Part shown: positions 39,628 through 50,152 of the stretch, piece after piece
How the letters are laid out: each line of letters opens with the position of its first letter
Position numbering within the stretch: position 1 is the first letter of the stretch
Source of the DNA: Symbiodinium natans
Taxonomy: Eukaryota; Sar; Dinophyceae; Suessiales; Symbiodiniaceae
Assembly: GCA_905221605.1 (NCBI GenBank)
Contig: CAJNDS010002354.1
Location: 281,813-345,812, forward strand
DNA length: 64,000 nucleotides
Reading direction: 5' to 3'
The notes under the pieces: model-generated
Told to the model about the DNA's origin: nothing
What the model saw: the letters and a program-made list of their open reading frames with translations, nothing else
Databases searched by the model: none
Made by a program: the position numbers and the translations under genes

Positions 39628-39879
39628 ATGCCCAAGCGGCAGAAGAACAAGGATTTAGGGGGTATATTCTGTTATAGTACTGTATTCATGGATGATAGCT
39701 CCAGATCTTTGCACTCCTGCCTGTACGGGTCAGTGGCGGTGCCTGTCGCTTGGAGCGGAGCTGTTCGATACCACCCTCTGATGGGTTCTTGCGGTAGACT
39801 CCGCACCGCAGCCTCTTTGAGGCTTGAAGACAAGGGGCATCCAACCCTGAGCCCCCGTAGGCCCCCAAACCGCATTTGA
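39628..39879 (+). CDS. doubtful 83-codon ORF
   Basis: ATG at 39628 after TATAG opens MPKRQKNKDLG and continues with no domain features; minus-strand frames of equal length overlap. From 39880 to 40425 only weak TTTAGGG/TTCAGGG traces (40163-40210) are seen. Confidence 0.2.
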   Translation: MPKRQKNKDLGGIFCYSTVFMDDSSRSLHSCLYGSVAVPVAWSGAVRYHPLMGSCGRLRTAASLRLEDKGHPTLSPRRPPNRI

Positions 39880-40428
39880 GCTTTCGCAATCTCGGGCGGA
39901 GACTGCGTTGCATAATGGAAATCGATCATGGACCGGATCTCTCACGATGTTTTGAAAATTGTCACCCGCTTCAATGTCATTCTTATATTAGCCCGAAGCC
40001 CGAAACCCTTTGTCCCCAAAACCCCACGCATCTTCCGAGCAATCATGAAAGAACCCTCAGCCCCAAGCCCCATGCTGCTGCTTCGTGTTGAAAGCTCAGG
40101 CTCGACATCCGAGCATCTTCCAAAAGTCCCAGCCGAGGTCGGAAAGCAGGATGGGTGTGGTTTAGGATTTAGGGTTTAGGGTTCAGGGTTCAGGGTTCAG
40201 GTTTAGGGTCTGGCCTTGGCGGGTTGTCTTGATACTTTCGGCCGACATGTCCGTGTCGGGCCTCGAACCCTGTAAAGAGTTCGTACGTGCTTGGGCATGT
40301 CTGCAGGTGTCATTGAGTGGAATCGGTTAAAAAATATGGGTTTCGGGGTCAGGGTTTTTTGCCCTAAGCCTTAGATTACCCTAGGCCCTAAACGACGCTG
40401 TGTTGCACCGCTCAAGCGGCGCCTCCTA

Positions 40429-40764
40429 TTGAATTCCAGGACCCCAGGACTTTCAAGAACTTTGCCTTGCGGCTTCCTTTTTCCGGTGGATTTTGAGGGT
40501 TTTGCGGAGGAAGAGGAGTCGAGCCTTCCGGATCAAGAGCCAACGGCAGAGAAGGAGACAGAGAATGCACAAGGGCGGCTTGGCTGGAAGCTGGAGGCTT
40601 GCCTCGCATGTGTCGTAGCATCGTAGCGGCATCAACCACCAAGGAGTCAAGAGGTGGGCAGTGAGGACAAGCCCAAGAGGAAGACCTTGGCCAAGAAGGC
40701 CAAAGTGCCTACAGGAACGCGAGCCAGCACCGCCACGCCCAAGCGAGCCAGCAGAAGAGGCTAG
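40429..40764 (+). CDS. acidic exon followed by Lys/Arg-rich exon, possible nuclear protein
   Basis: Frame 40429-40626 is acidic (FEGFAEEEESSLPDQEPTAE, KETENAQG). In another frame 40635-40764 is strongly basic (EDKPKRKTLAKKAKVP, TGTRASTATPKRASRRG) with stop TAG at 40762. An intron between them is needed to join the frames but I could not fix its ends. The basic part resembles nuclear or DNA-binding tails. Function unknown. Confidence 0.35.
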
Positions 40765-41099
40765 GCTCCTGGGACGGGCGGCAGTCCCCACAAAAAAGGC
40801 TGGATTCCGAGCGGAAGTCGATATCTCAAGCCTAAGATCCCTTAGCAAGCTACTACTATAAACAGCACAGCATTTCGTTTTGCATCGAAATCTAGATAGC
40901 GTCAGAGACCTTTTCGGAGTCTTCGAAGAGACACCATGCCACAGAGGCAATTCATTGTCGAACCAGTCAGCGTTTGCACGGGCCAAAGAGTTGAGGTCGG
41001 AAATCGACCAAAGCCCGTGGTTGATCATTTTATATGGATTTCATGTGGGTGCGGCTCAAAAGTCTAGGTATGTAACTGGCTCCCGGGCGTCTTTCCGCG

Positions 41100-41341
41100 A
41101 CATAGGGTTTGTAACAAAGCCGTTCTGCTTGCGACAAGCAGCGTCCGCGACAAACCTCCGCGACAAGCCTCCGCGACAAGCCTTTACGACAGGCCCCTTC
41201 TTGGAACTGCAACCTTCGACGACGAAGGCATTGAGACAGCGCGCGAAACAGCCGCGACAAACCCCGCGACATACGCATGAAACAAGTGGGCACGACATAC
41301 GTATGTAACACAGGCGGGGGTCGGGACACCGCGACATACCC
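41100..41341. repeat. GCGACA-based minisatellite running into the gap
   Basis: CCGCGACAAGCCT-type units spaced irregularly (CGCGACAAACC, CGCGACAAGCC, CGCGACATACG). The assembly breaks in this repeat. Confidence 0.8.
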
Positions 41342-41441
41342 NNNNNNNNNNNNNNNNNNNNNNNNNNNNNNNNNNNNNNNNNNNNNNNNNNNNNNNNNNN
41401 NNNNNNNNNNNNNNNNNNNNNNNNNNNNNNNNNNNNNNNNN
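41342..41441. other. assembly gap, 100 N
   Basis: Exactly 100 undetermined bases, a usual scaffold-join size; the true distance is unknown. Confidence 1.
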
Positions 41442-42290
41442 CCACACAGGGCGGGTCAGAAAATTTTGTGTTTGGGGGGAAGGGTTGAGGGGGAAGGAGC
41501 CCGATCCGGGTCTGCTTGTTCCAGACGCTTCTCGGCAGGAAGCCGAGGCGAATATACTGCTACAGGAAAATTCACTTCTTCTTGACAGGCTTTTAACGCA
41601 TTTTTCCGGAAAAAAGGAGTAGAGAGCACACAGATTTATTCAGATGTAAACCGTGTATTTCATTTACAAATTAATGCTACGTTCCTTTCATCTTGTCATA
41701 AACTAAATTCGCTCAAACAATCTTGTCTTTTTCTTAACCAATAAATGAAGGGAAAATATGAGGCAGGAATATTGTAAGAGCGGGCCAAAAGCCCCCATTA
41801 CTAAACAAATCTTGTCTGGTTTTCTTATTATAGGGGCTAGCTCATTCTCTTCATACTATATTACAAGCCCGTACGTAGGGGTACAGGCTTGGTGTAGCGG
41901 TGTGTTTGGGTTTGCCTTTTACACATATATTTCAAAGGCGGGGAGTTGGGATGGGGCAGGGGTTGGGAATAGGTGGGAGGGACGAGAATGGATCCAAACC
42001 CCTCAGCCCTACATAAACTCGACATAAGCCCTATAAACTTTCAGCCCTAGTCAACCCTAAGCAAACCCGGAACCCTAAACCGTCTAAACCCCCGAAGCCC
42101 AGGCACCCTAAACCCTCTAAACCGCCCTGCAGCCCAGGAGCATGGTCCCCTAAACCCCAGGAACGCCATAAGCCCTGCATAAGCCCTACATAAACCCTAC
42201 CCAAACCCTACATCAACCCTACATAAGCCCTACATAAACCCTACACAAGCCCTACCTAAGCCCTATAAAATTCCAGCCCCAGAGCCCAAG
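41442..42290. other. no supported gene; CCCTACATAA repeats
   Basis: AT-rich unique sequence, then CCCTAAA traces (42050-42120) and a tandem repeat of CCCTACATAA(A/G) units at about 42165-42260. Confidence 0.55.
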
Positions 42291-42294
42291 GAGC

Positions 42295-42440
42295 ATGGTG
42301 GAAGACCCAGGCCAGCTCGGAGGGCCACTCAAAGGAGATGAGGCCGATGATGCCGGCAGATTGGAGCCTTGGCGTTTGGGGCTTAGGGTTTGGGGTTTAG
42401 GGTTTGGGGTTTAGGGTTTTGGGTTTTGGGTTTAGGAGTC
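42295..42440 (+). CDS. short possible first exon, then TTTAGGG array
   Basis: ATG 42295 opens MVEDPGQLGGPLKGDEADDA, GRLEPW, ending at a GGGTTTA/GGGTTTT array (42373-42436). The AGGAGCATGGT context also occurs at about 42136. Product unknown. Confidence 0.3.
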
Positions 42441-43233
42441 ACTGTCGAAGGACTCCGCCCAGCACACGGGAATGAGGATGGAAGCCGCCACCAGGTCAAA
42501 GCACCTGGCCGAAGGACCTGCGCCAACTTCCGGAATCGGGGCCGGAGAAGGCTGAGCCAGGCAGTTGCCCGCCTGCCATGGCAAACAATGCCACGATCAA
42601 CAGTGGCCGCATGCTTGGGGGCTCCTGATGGAATCTGGACTCGGGAGACTGAGGGGGCCCCTCCGAAAGACTTCCTGGATTCAGCCAAATGCTTGTGCAC
42701 ATGCCGCGCCTCTTTCAAGGCTGAGAAAACAACTAACAACTCTCCGCCAGTCTGAGCTGTGACTGCACTTGCAAGTATAAGAGTTACGAGAGGGACCTAC
42801 AGTGAGAGACCGCCGCGGCGATGGTGCAGAGTGGGGTGACCACCTTTCATTTGAGCTGACATGCGCAAAGCTTGGAACGCAGGAGCCGGGTCTGAATACT
42901 GAGGCCTCGGGGGCCTCGGAACACAGGGTTGCGGCCGAGGCTGCGAGGCGTGAGATTAGAATTGGGATCGAGCGAAGTAAACAGTAGCAAAGGGCGGCCT
43001 CATGGAACCTAGAGGCTCCGCTACCCGAGACAAGAGGCAGCATCAAGTCGCAAGCCGCAGCTTGGTTCAAGATACGGAGGAAGGTTGGCATGCATGGGAC
43101 AACTTGAAAGACGGTTTTGGAAATCTTACTTTCAATTCTTTTTGTCATGTCAGCTTCGTAACCAACATGTGTGCAATTACGGCATTGCAGTCGGAAGCGG
43201 GCACTGCGGAGCCATGGCTCCCATAGAAGCCTT

Positions 43234-43423
43234 GCAAGGCCGCAGATGCTGAAATGTCCATGCAGCGGCCCACAAACACTGCACAAGCCAGCTCAACAGC
43301 AGAGGAGGGAGCCCCTTTGAATCCACTGATGGGGGATGGTTCCAAGCTGTGCGTACTTGCAACATCCCTAGATCGGCCGTTCGGGCCAGGCGAGCTTGAG
43401 AAGCTGCTCGATCAGGCCATGTG
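43234..43423 (+). CDS. probable exon of unknown gene
   Basis: After TTGCAAG the frame is open for about 63 codons: AADAEMSMQRPTNTAQASST, AEEGAPLNPLMGDGSKLCVL, ATSLDRPFGPGELEKLLDQA, M, then TGA at 43421. The composition is typical of a coding exon. An ATG frame at 43002-43226 just upstream (MEPRGSATRDKRQ...) might belong to the same gene. 42440-43000 holds no supported feature. Confidence 0.45.
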
Positions 43424-43647
43424 AGGGGGGCCTTGTGGGACTTGCGGGCTGACGACACTGAGTGGAGTCCAGTGCACACCAAAAAAGCTGCAAGACTTGA
43501 GTGTGGCTTCTCGCCTTGAGGATTCCTCTGTGAGTAGGCATTTCGGAAGTCGTCTCGTGAATGTGCAGGCCACGCCAAGTTACCGGTAGTGTTAACGGCG
43601 CCTGCAAGTCGCGTGTGTCTCAAGTTCTTCATGTTTTTCCTCTCAGG

Positions 43648-44107
43648 ATGCGAGCTGCATCGTCTTGAAGCCAGCGCCGCCCTGAGAACCCTCCAAGCTC
43701 GAGTGGAGAGGGCCGCAGCTACCAAGAAGAAACACCCCAAGGCACTGAGAGTTTTCTTCCCGTTCCCTCACGGGAGGACCCCGCAGTCAAGCTTTTCAGC
43801 TTGCAACATGGCTATATTACGCATGGCTCAGGTGGCTTTGCGCAAGGATGCGGCCATCTCCAGCCAATTCCTGGGACACCTGGATGTCGGGCGACGCTGC
43901 AAGGCCAGACTTTTCGGAAGTGCGCGGATGGCAATCCTCCTCGTCGCGCTTCAGGTCGTCCAGGCATCCGCACCAACGTCGGGGGAAGCGCGTCGTGCGC
44001 TGGTGGTAGACGAGTCAGGCCGCCAAGGCTGCGATGGGCTTGGGATTCGGAACTCAAACCTCGCGAACTTGGATCAATCCCAAGTAACACTCCAGAGCAC
44101 GTCATGA
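43648..44107 (+). CDS. probable exon(s) with a short coiled-coil stretch
   Basis: After CTCTCAG the frame reads CELHRLEASAALRTLQARVE, RAAATKKKHPK up to a GC donor near 43741. In the same frame, after TTTCAG at about 43800, it reads MAILRMAQVALRKDAAISSQ, FLGHLDVGRRCKA. The segment between may be an intron that keeps the frame or may be coding. Product unknown. A T11G9 tract at about 44202-44222 lies in the following non-coding stretch. Confidence 0.4.
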
Positions 44108-44347
44108 CGCAACGGGGGGCCTGGGGCTCAGGGTAGACGTGCACAGAGAAGCTCTGGCTTCGCCCAAGCATAGGCCTTTGCCCTCGTGCGTTTGCAATTG
44201 AGTTTTTTTTTTTTGGGGGGGGGGATCGGTGTTCCGGCTTGCAGCGACGCCGGCGTCCCAGAATCATAATGGCTCAAGCGGCTCAAGTTTACAGCAGCCT
44301 TATTGCCGCTGCAGTTTAGGTTTCTGCCACCATTCCGGTCAGCCCAG

Positions 44348-45094
44348 ATGACAGGGATGAGGATAACTTGGCGTGAGATGAACCTGCCTGCGAAGGTCAC
44401 CTGCGTCGCCGGCACAGTGATCATGTCCATCGGCATCCTCATGATCGCAATCCATGCCGGGTCACAGAACAATTCCGAGCCCACCCCGCTTGTGTCCTCG
44501 ACGGAAGTTTTCATTGTAGAAGGCCGCACAAACTTCTCGGTATCCTGGAGCGGCACTGGCCTCAACATTTGGAGCCTTTGGAGCAATGAGACGAATCGTT
44601 GCGGAGCTTACTTGGACTCCCTGAACATCACCCGGCTGGAGACCGGGAGCCGTGATTTCCTGACATGGACTTGTAAAGGACGACTCATTATCCACGATGG
44701 CCAATTGCTTGAGCGGTATGGACAAACTACCTACGAGGACTGGGGGACCTACAATGTTACTAGCGACTTCCCCACATGGGTCTCGGTGACCACATGGCCC
44801 ACCGGCATTGATATGGGCGATGATGAGACAGGGGGTGGTTTGACCATCGTTGGATTTCTCGTCTTCTTGGCTGGAGTCATCTTCCTCGGTGTGTCGTACG
44901 GTTGCTGCTGTGTAAGCAAGTACCAAGGAGGTGCGCCGCCGCTTGGTCCAAGCTCTCCCCCAACCTACACAGCAGGTGCGCTGGCCTCTCCCCCGTCCTA
45001 CCAGGGCTCTCCGACCGTGCAGGCGCAGGAGGTCGTCGTGATAGCCCAGGTGGTGGGATATGGAGAGGGAAATCAGAGTGCGCCAATCGCATGA
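44348..45094 (+). CDS. two-pass membrane protein with PPxY motifs, 248 aa
   Basis: Single open exon. ATG 44348 sits immediately after the acceptor-like GCCCAG, suiting a trans-spliced start; ATG 44357 is an alternative. Residues about 15-37 (AKVTCVAGTVIMSIGILMIA) and about 163-186 (LTIVGFLVFLAGVIFLGVSY) are membrane helices around a 125-residue luminal or extracellular domain with sequons NFS, NET, NIT and NVT and two Cys. A CCC cluster after helix 2 could be palmitoylated. The Pro-rich tail holds PPTY and PPSY, motifs known to bind WW domains of Nedd4-type ligases. No family is recognised. Confidence 0.75.
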   Translation: MTGMRITWREMNLPAKVTCVAGTVIMSIGILMIAIHAGSQNNSEPTPLVSSTEVFIVEGRTNFSVSWSGTGLNIWSLWSNETNRCGAYLDSLNITRLETGSRDFLTWTCKGRLIIHDGQLLERYGQTTYEDWGTYNVTSDFPTWVSVTTWPTGIDMGDDETGGGLTIVGFLVFLAGVIFLGVSYGCCCVSKYQGGAPPLGPSSPPTYTAGALASPPSYQGSPTVQAQEVVVIAQVVGYGEGNQSAPIA

Positions 45095-45451
45095 GGATTG
45101 TTCGATGCACCGGAGATGGGTTTTGAGTTAGCGAAGAAATGCTGTGGAGATCCGCCGAAGCTGCGGGATCTGCCGGCAGCCAGTCCAGGATTGGCATTGG
45201 CAGGCTGAGTGGCTGAGTTCTGTACAGGGGCCCTCTACCACCCCCACGAGACGCCCTGGTATTCTTTGTCAGCCCGCGTGTGACGGACAGAAACAAACAG
45301 GCTGCATGTCCGGCAGGCGGATGGTATAGTCAATGGGTTCCCCACAATGTGACATGTTCCCCAAAATGGTCCTAAACCCTATTAAGCATCATCTCAGCTC
45401 TCATGGCCTGTAAGACCAGTCGCCAAGTCTTTCCCGGATCGTAGCCTGCAG

Positions 45452-45633
45452 GTTGGATCACGGCCATCAGCAGAGAGGGCGAGCCTCATGTAGCCCTGCC
45501 GAGCGCAGCAGCAGGCACCTCAGCAGCGACCTTGAAAAAGATTCGAGTTAGAAGAACGACTGCACCGAGCCGGAAGCGCCACGAGGTGCAAAAGAAGAAG
45601 TCGAGATGGCTTGACGGAATTGTTGTTTCATAA
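45452..45633 (+). CDS. probable terminal exon with basic C-terminus
   Basis: Opens after CCTGCAG and reads WITAISREGEPHVALPSAAA, GTSAATLKKIRVRRTTAPSR, KRHEVQKKKSRWLDGIVVS, then TAA at 45631. The basic cluster could act as a nuclear signal. Upstream exons were not identified. Confidence 0.4.
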
Positions 45634-45639
45634 AGCCTC

Positions 45640-46195
45640 CTTATGTGCCAGAAACGAAGGTCTCCTCGTGCTTCGCAACTGTTGTTGGGGTGGTTTTGTG
45701 ACCGGAAATTTCCGGGCCAGGGGTCGAGACGGAGGCCAGTGGCCAGCGGATCGGGAACTGCCGGGAAAGGGCTGAGGCCCGTCCCAAAGGCCTGTCAAGA
45801 CGAAGGGCTCCCATCCAGGTAAGGTCCAGACTCAGGCCGATCTGAAAGGGCCCCGCCAGCAAGGGCCACTGCACCTGTCCGGGAGGGGGCGGGTGGTTTT
45901 GGTTGCGCGCTCTGCCTTGCTGATGTCTTGCTTGCTCCTTGATGGGATGCCGGGGGCCGAGGTCAAGTCACTGTCCGTGCTGTCGCAGGCACGTTGAGGG
46001 TGCTCTTGCGTCAAGAGTTCTTCTCACTGTGAACCCACTGGAACCGTTTGATCTTGTGCAGTACGCTGGCTCACGTCTCCCAGCACGTAGTAGACTTGTT
46101 CCTTCTATAAGCCCTCAAGCCCCATATGAGGGTTTTCGATAAACGTGACCCCTAATAGGAACCCCCACAGAGAAGGATCCCCCTACAGCAAGGAC
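45640..46195. other. interval with no supported gene
   Basis: Mixed GC sequence with frames on both strands; nothing recognisable. Confidence 0.45.
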
Positions 46196-46200
46196 CCCCA

Positions 46201-46341
46201 AAAGGTAGTGCTGCTCGTGCGGTGGAAGGTCACGGTGGGCTCGCAGCTCGAAGTGCAGAAACCTCAGTCACCCCGTGAGCCCATGGAGCCCAAGGGTTTG
46301 CGCGATGGGAATCATCCATCGCACCTGCCTCATGGGCCTTG
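46201..46341 (+). CDS. possible exon
   Basis: Frame open as KVVLLVRWKVTVGSQLEVQK, PQSPREPMEPKGLRDGNHPS, HLPHGP and a stop at 46339. No family recognised; preceded by C-rich ACCCCC-type short repeats. Confidence 0.35.
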
Positions 46342-46344
46342 AGT

Positions 46345-48135
46345 GTTACATTTAGGTGACTGTCAAGGTTGCAAGGGCTTGTTGCCCGGTTTCTTGCCTA
46401 TTCGAGTGTTGTGTTCGGGTTGACACTCGGAGGTGCACGTCGCGGGTGCTAAAGTCGCTGCGAATATACCATGAGATCTCCTGAGTTCCGTCGCATCACC
46501 ATCCTACTAAGCCCCCATACTTTCTGCATCCGGAGCCTGTAAGAAGGGTCGGCGAGAGTGTCGGCGAGTGCTGAGAAGTCCCGGAAGCGACAGACGCAGA
46601 CGCAGGCTTTGCATGCTCGCTGTGCGCAGCGGGGAGGCCCTCAGCAGCCAGGGCCCTTAGCGGCCTAGCGCCACAGTCTATGTACAAACAGGGGTATATG
46701 GGCCTCGCCTGTGAATTTCATCTTCTTGTGGGGCTGCCTGTCGTCCGAGGTCCTTTCCTTGACACGCTGCTGCCGCACAGTAGGCTCCCCGACGGGTTTC
46801 CTGAGAATTGTCAAAGGGCGAAGGAGGTAGTGCAATTGAAGGCATGGCAACCTTCTGGGTTCGTTCCCCTCTCATGCTCGGCAGCACGCTCTGCAAGAGC
46901 TCGGCACGCCACTTTTGGCCAGGATCAAAGTGTTGGAACTGGCCCCCGAGCTGGCAGCTGAGCTTTTTCTCTTGCGGAGATGTATTGTCCGAGAAGAGGA
47001 GGGAGAGGAGGGCAAAAGGCAGAGAGGAAGAGCCTCGAAGAGCTTCGATGTCTGTGGACTCTTGGCATGGGATGCAAGGTCTGCATCTCTGCAGAGGAGT
47101 TGCCACATATGAGCTGTTGTTCATGCGAAGTTGGGGGGGGGGTTGTTGGGTGAGCTCCCTGGACTCTGTGAAGCCTGGCATCCTGGCCGCATGCAGGAGG
47201 GCCCTGGTGTCAACTCTGATAGCCGAGCCCGTGGCCTAGCCGTTGCTGCTTCGATCTGCTGAAACGGCTCCCAAAATTGGTTCCGACATAGCGCCATTAT
47301 ATAGGTTGTCTAGAAACCCTGAAAGGAGCTGAAAACTCTTGATGTATAGTCCCATATCCCATAGGAAAGAGCCCCGAAGTTGAAGAGCTGACTTTCGAGG
47401 CCCAACGAGGAGCACATCCAGGGCTGGGCCGCGGCCTCACACCCCTTTTCCCCCCTCCCCTCCCCCCTTGGCCCCCCCCCCCCCCCCCCCCCCCCGCCCT
47501 CCGCGGGTTTACGGCGTAGGGCTTTGCCGGAGAAAGAGAGCGCTGGTGCAAGGTCAGCCTCTCCAGCTCCACGGGGGCCCTCTTGGTCAGGCACCTCGGC
47601 AACTCTGAATCTGGCATTGCGTGATTCGTCTCCAAGTACTATCCCAAAAATGACTCCGATCCTCGAGTTTGGCAGTTGTCATGTGCGGGAGGGGTTGAAA
47701 ATTAGGCTCAGTCCTACACTGGAAGGCCGAAACCCTCACCCCTTATGAGCCCTAGACCTTACCAAGCCCTTACATAAACCCCATAAGACCTCAAACTGCA
47801 AAAGCCTTTAAGAACCCCCCAAAGGGACCAAGGGCCGCGAGCCTCCCTTCGGAAAGGTTACAGCAAGGGAAGGAGAGGGGTGAGACCCAATTGCCACGGG
47901 GCCCTTCAGCAGAATCTCTGAGCCCCAAAGCAGAAGGGAACTGACCGACCTTGGAATCTTCTCCTGGAAGCTCTGTTCATGGACACTGGCCAGCGTACTC
48001 TGATGCCGTGTGTTCAGGTTGAGGGCTGAGATGCCCCGGGCAATGACAGTAGGGCTTACAAAGGACTTACGGGGATTACATGACCAAGAGGACGCAGCAG
48101 GAAGCAAAACCGCACCAGCATCTGAAACGATTCCA
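46345..48135. other. long interval without a supported gene
   Basis: Frames of 60-170 codons occur on both strands at 46680-47240 and I could not decide between them. A C-homopolymer of about 30 bases lies near 47478-47507, flanked by CT-rich sequence. Confidence 0.4.
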
Positions 48136-48137
48136 GT

Positions 48138-48210
48138 TCCCTAAACCCTAAACCCTAAACCCTAAACCCTAAACCCTAAACCCTAAACCCTAAACCCTAA
48201 ACCCTAAACC
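48138..48210. repeat. CCCTAAA array
   Basis: About ten perfect units; the only substantial telomere-like array in the right 22 kb. Confidence 0.96.
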
Positions 48211-48232
48211 TGAGTCCTGAGTATGGAGGTTC

Positions 48233-48304
48233 ATGAAGGCCGGCACCGCCATGGCCAAGCTCCCGAAGGGGCACGGCAAGCCTTCTGCCAACGAGGCGGG
48301 GTGA
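48233..48304 (+). CDS. possible short ORF after the array
   Basis: ATG 48233, shortly after GTATGGAG, opens MKAGTAMAKLPKGHGKPSAN, EAG, then TGA. Could be a first exon or chance. Confidence 0.25.
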   Translation: MKAGTAMAKLPKGHGKPSANEAG

Positions 48305-48447
48305 AGGGATGAGTTTGTTGGTATAAAGCTTGAAAAGCCTCCTAAACATCCCCATGGACAGCCTCCACCCCCCCCCCCCCCTTCCAGCAGCCAACGCTTA
48401 GAAGGCCTCAAAGCTCCCTTTAACCACGCGGGCCGTTTCTTCTGACC

Positions 48448-48610
48448 TCTGAGCCGCAGCCCGATTGTGCCAGGGCAACGACCACGATGCGACTGATGCG
48501 AGGAAGCGCGTTCACATGGTCCAGCTGGCATATTGCTACTACTGCAGCAGTGTGAGGCTCTACATTCTGCGATTCGCCGCAAACGGCAGAACTCCCATGA
48601 ATGGCGATTG
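48448..48610 (+). CDS. possible exon
   Basis: Frame open for 53 codons (ARLCQGNDHDATDARKRVHM, VQLAYCYYCSSVRLYILRFA, ANGRTPMNGD) before TGA. A GTGCCAG acceptor lies inside. No confident family. From 48611 to 49500 nothing else is supported except a short TA run at 49190-49210. Confidence 0.3.
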
Positions 48611-50152
48611 ACCTTAAAATTGAGGGCAATGTACTTGCAGGTGTAGCGGATTCGGTTGTATTGACTTCGTTTCCGAGAAATTCCTTGGCAGAGGCAAATG
48701 TTCTAGTTTTGTGCAGGATTGGTCTTCTGATCGAGTGTTGGGGTGGCTTTGTGTAATGGTCGGGGTTTGGGTCTATACTATGTTTCTGGGTAGAAATGAG
48801 CGCAAGAACGTGGACATGGCCAACTGCCATGGCTAACTTGGATTGGGGGTCAGATCTGACCATTGGGCCTTTGTTGGTACCTTCGGCTTGAGGTACACGA
48901 TAGCAATCCATCAGCTCGAGGTCAGAGCGCCATACACTGGTGTCTGAAATCTGTGACTTCTGCACAGCAAGGAGCTTCAATATTTCCTACAGTACAGTAA
49001 GCCGTAGTAAGCCATAGTAAGCCCTTAAAACCCTGCACAAGTAGCCTACAACAACCAGGTAGCTCAGAGCTGGCCAGGTGACACGGCTGCTGGAGCTGGC
49101 GAGGAGCTGTTGCGACCATGAAGCTCTCCTTGCGTGATCCGTTCGATTCGTAACAAGGTATACACGTGAAAGGTGGAAATCGTACGTGTATGTGTATATA
49201 TGTATATAAAGCGGTTTTGGTTCACATGCTTACTATATATGCGAGCTAGAAGTCCTCAGTGGCAAGCTGCTTGCTAGCAAGCTGCTTGCTGCAAATGCAT
49301 GGAGGGCCAACGGATCTTTGCTTGGGATTCAGGATAGTCTCCCCTGGCATCCCTGGACACGTTAAGCTAAATCCTCAAAGCAGAAAGGCTTCCATTCAAC
49401 CCCGCGGAAAAGTTTTTCTATTGAACCTATGAGTCCTTACACCCTACATCCTCAAACCCTAAACCCTTAACACCCTTAAAGCACTGAAACCCCTACAAGC
49501 CCTACAACCCTTCAAAAACCTGTGAGGGCTGGCGACTTGGAGGGCTTCAGGGCGATTGCTGAGGCCGGAGGAAGTTCGTGCGGCTGTGTTCGCATGGGGC
49601 GGGTTTAGTCTCTGAGGGGTTAGGCTTTTCGCTTCTGAGGGTTTATAGGGCTAGGGTGCATATGGGGGAATGGCTGGGGGCGATAGTACGGTCTCGGGCT
49701 TACCCTGGAGGTGCAGATGGTCACGTTTTCCGTTTGTATGTTCCACAAAACACGATTTTTCTTGACAACGCCGCATTGTGACTTTAGATTCTGGCAGAGG
49801 ATTGACTTCCACGCAGCTCTTTCATCTTGATCAACAAACCCACGCGGTTCTCCAAATCATTGCATTATCCCTTATAGAGCCTGAGCTCTGTAAGCCCTAC
49901 CCTCTCTCGGGAATGCAATCTGGAGACAGGCCGCGCGCAACAGCGCGGTCGCCAAGAGGTTTTGCACGCCCGGCCTTGCCTGTATCTTGAGTTGCTGACG
50001 CTGTAAGCCGACATGGAAAGCGATACCCGCTCCGGCCATGTTGTTTTTTTGGGGGGGGCGGGTCTTCCGCCACCCAGGCGAGGAGCGCTCGCCAATGTCA
50101 CCGTCGAAGTCGGAGACCCAGCGACATTGAGATCTGACTCTCCAAAGCGCAG

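Noticed and set aside
46678-47181. 167-codon minus-strand ORF
   Set aside because: Three other frames, including two on the plus strand, are open over the same bases; no family signal allows a choice.
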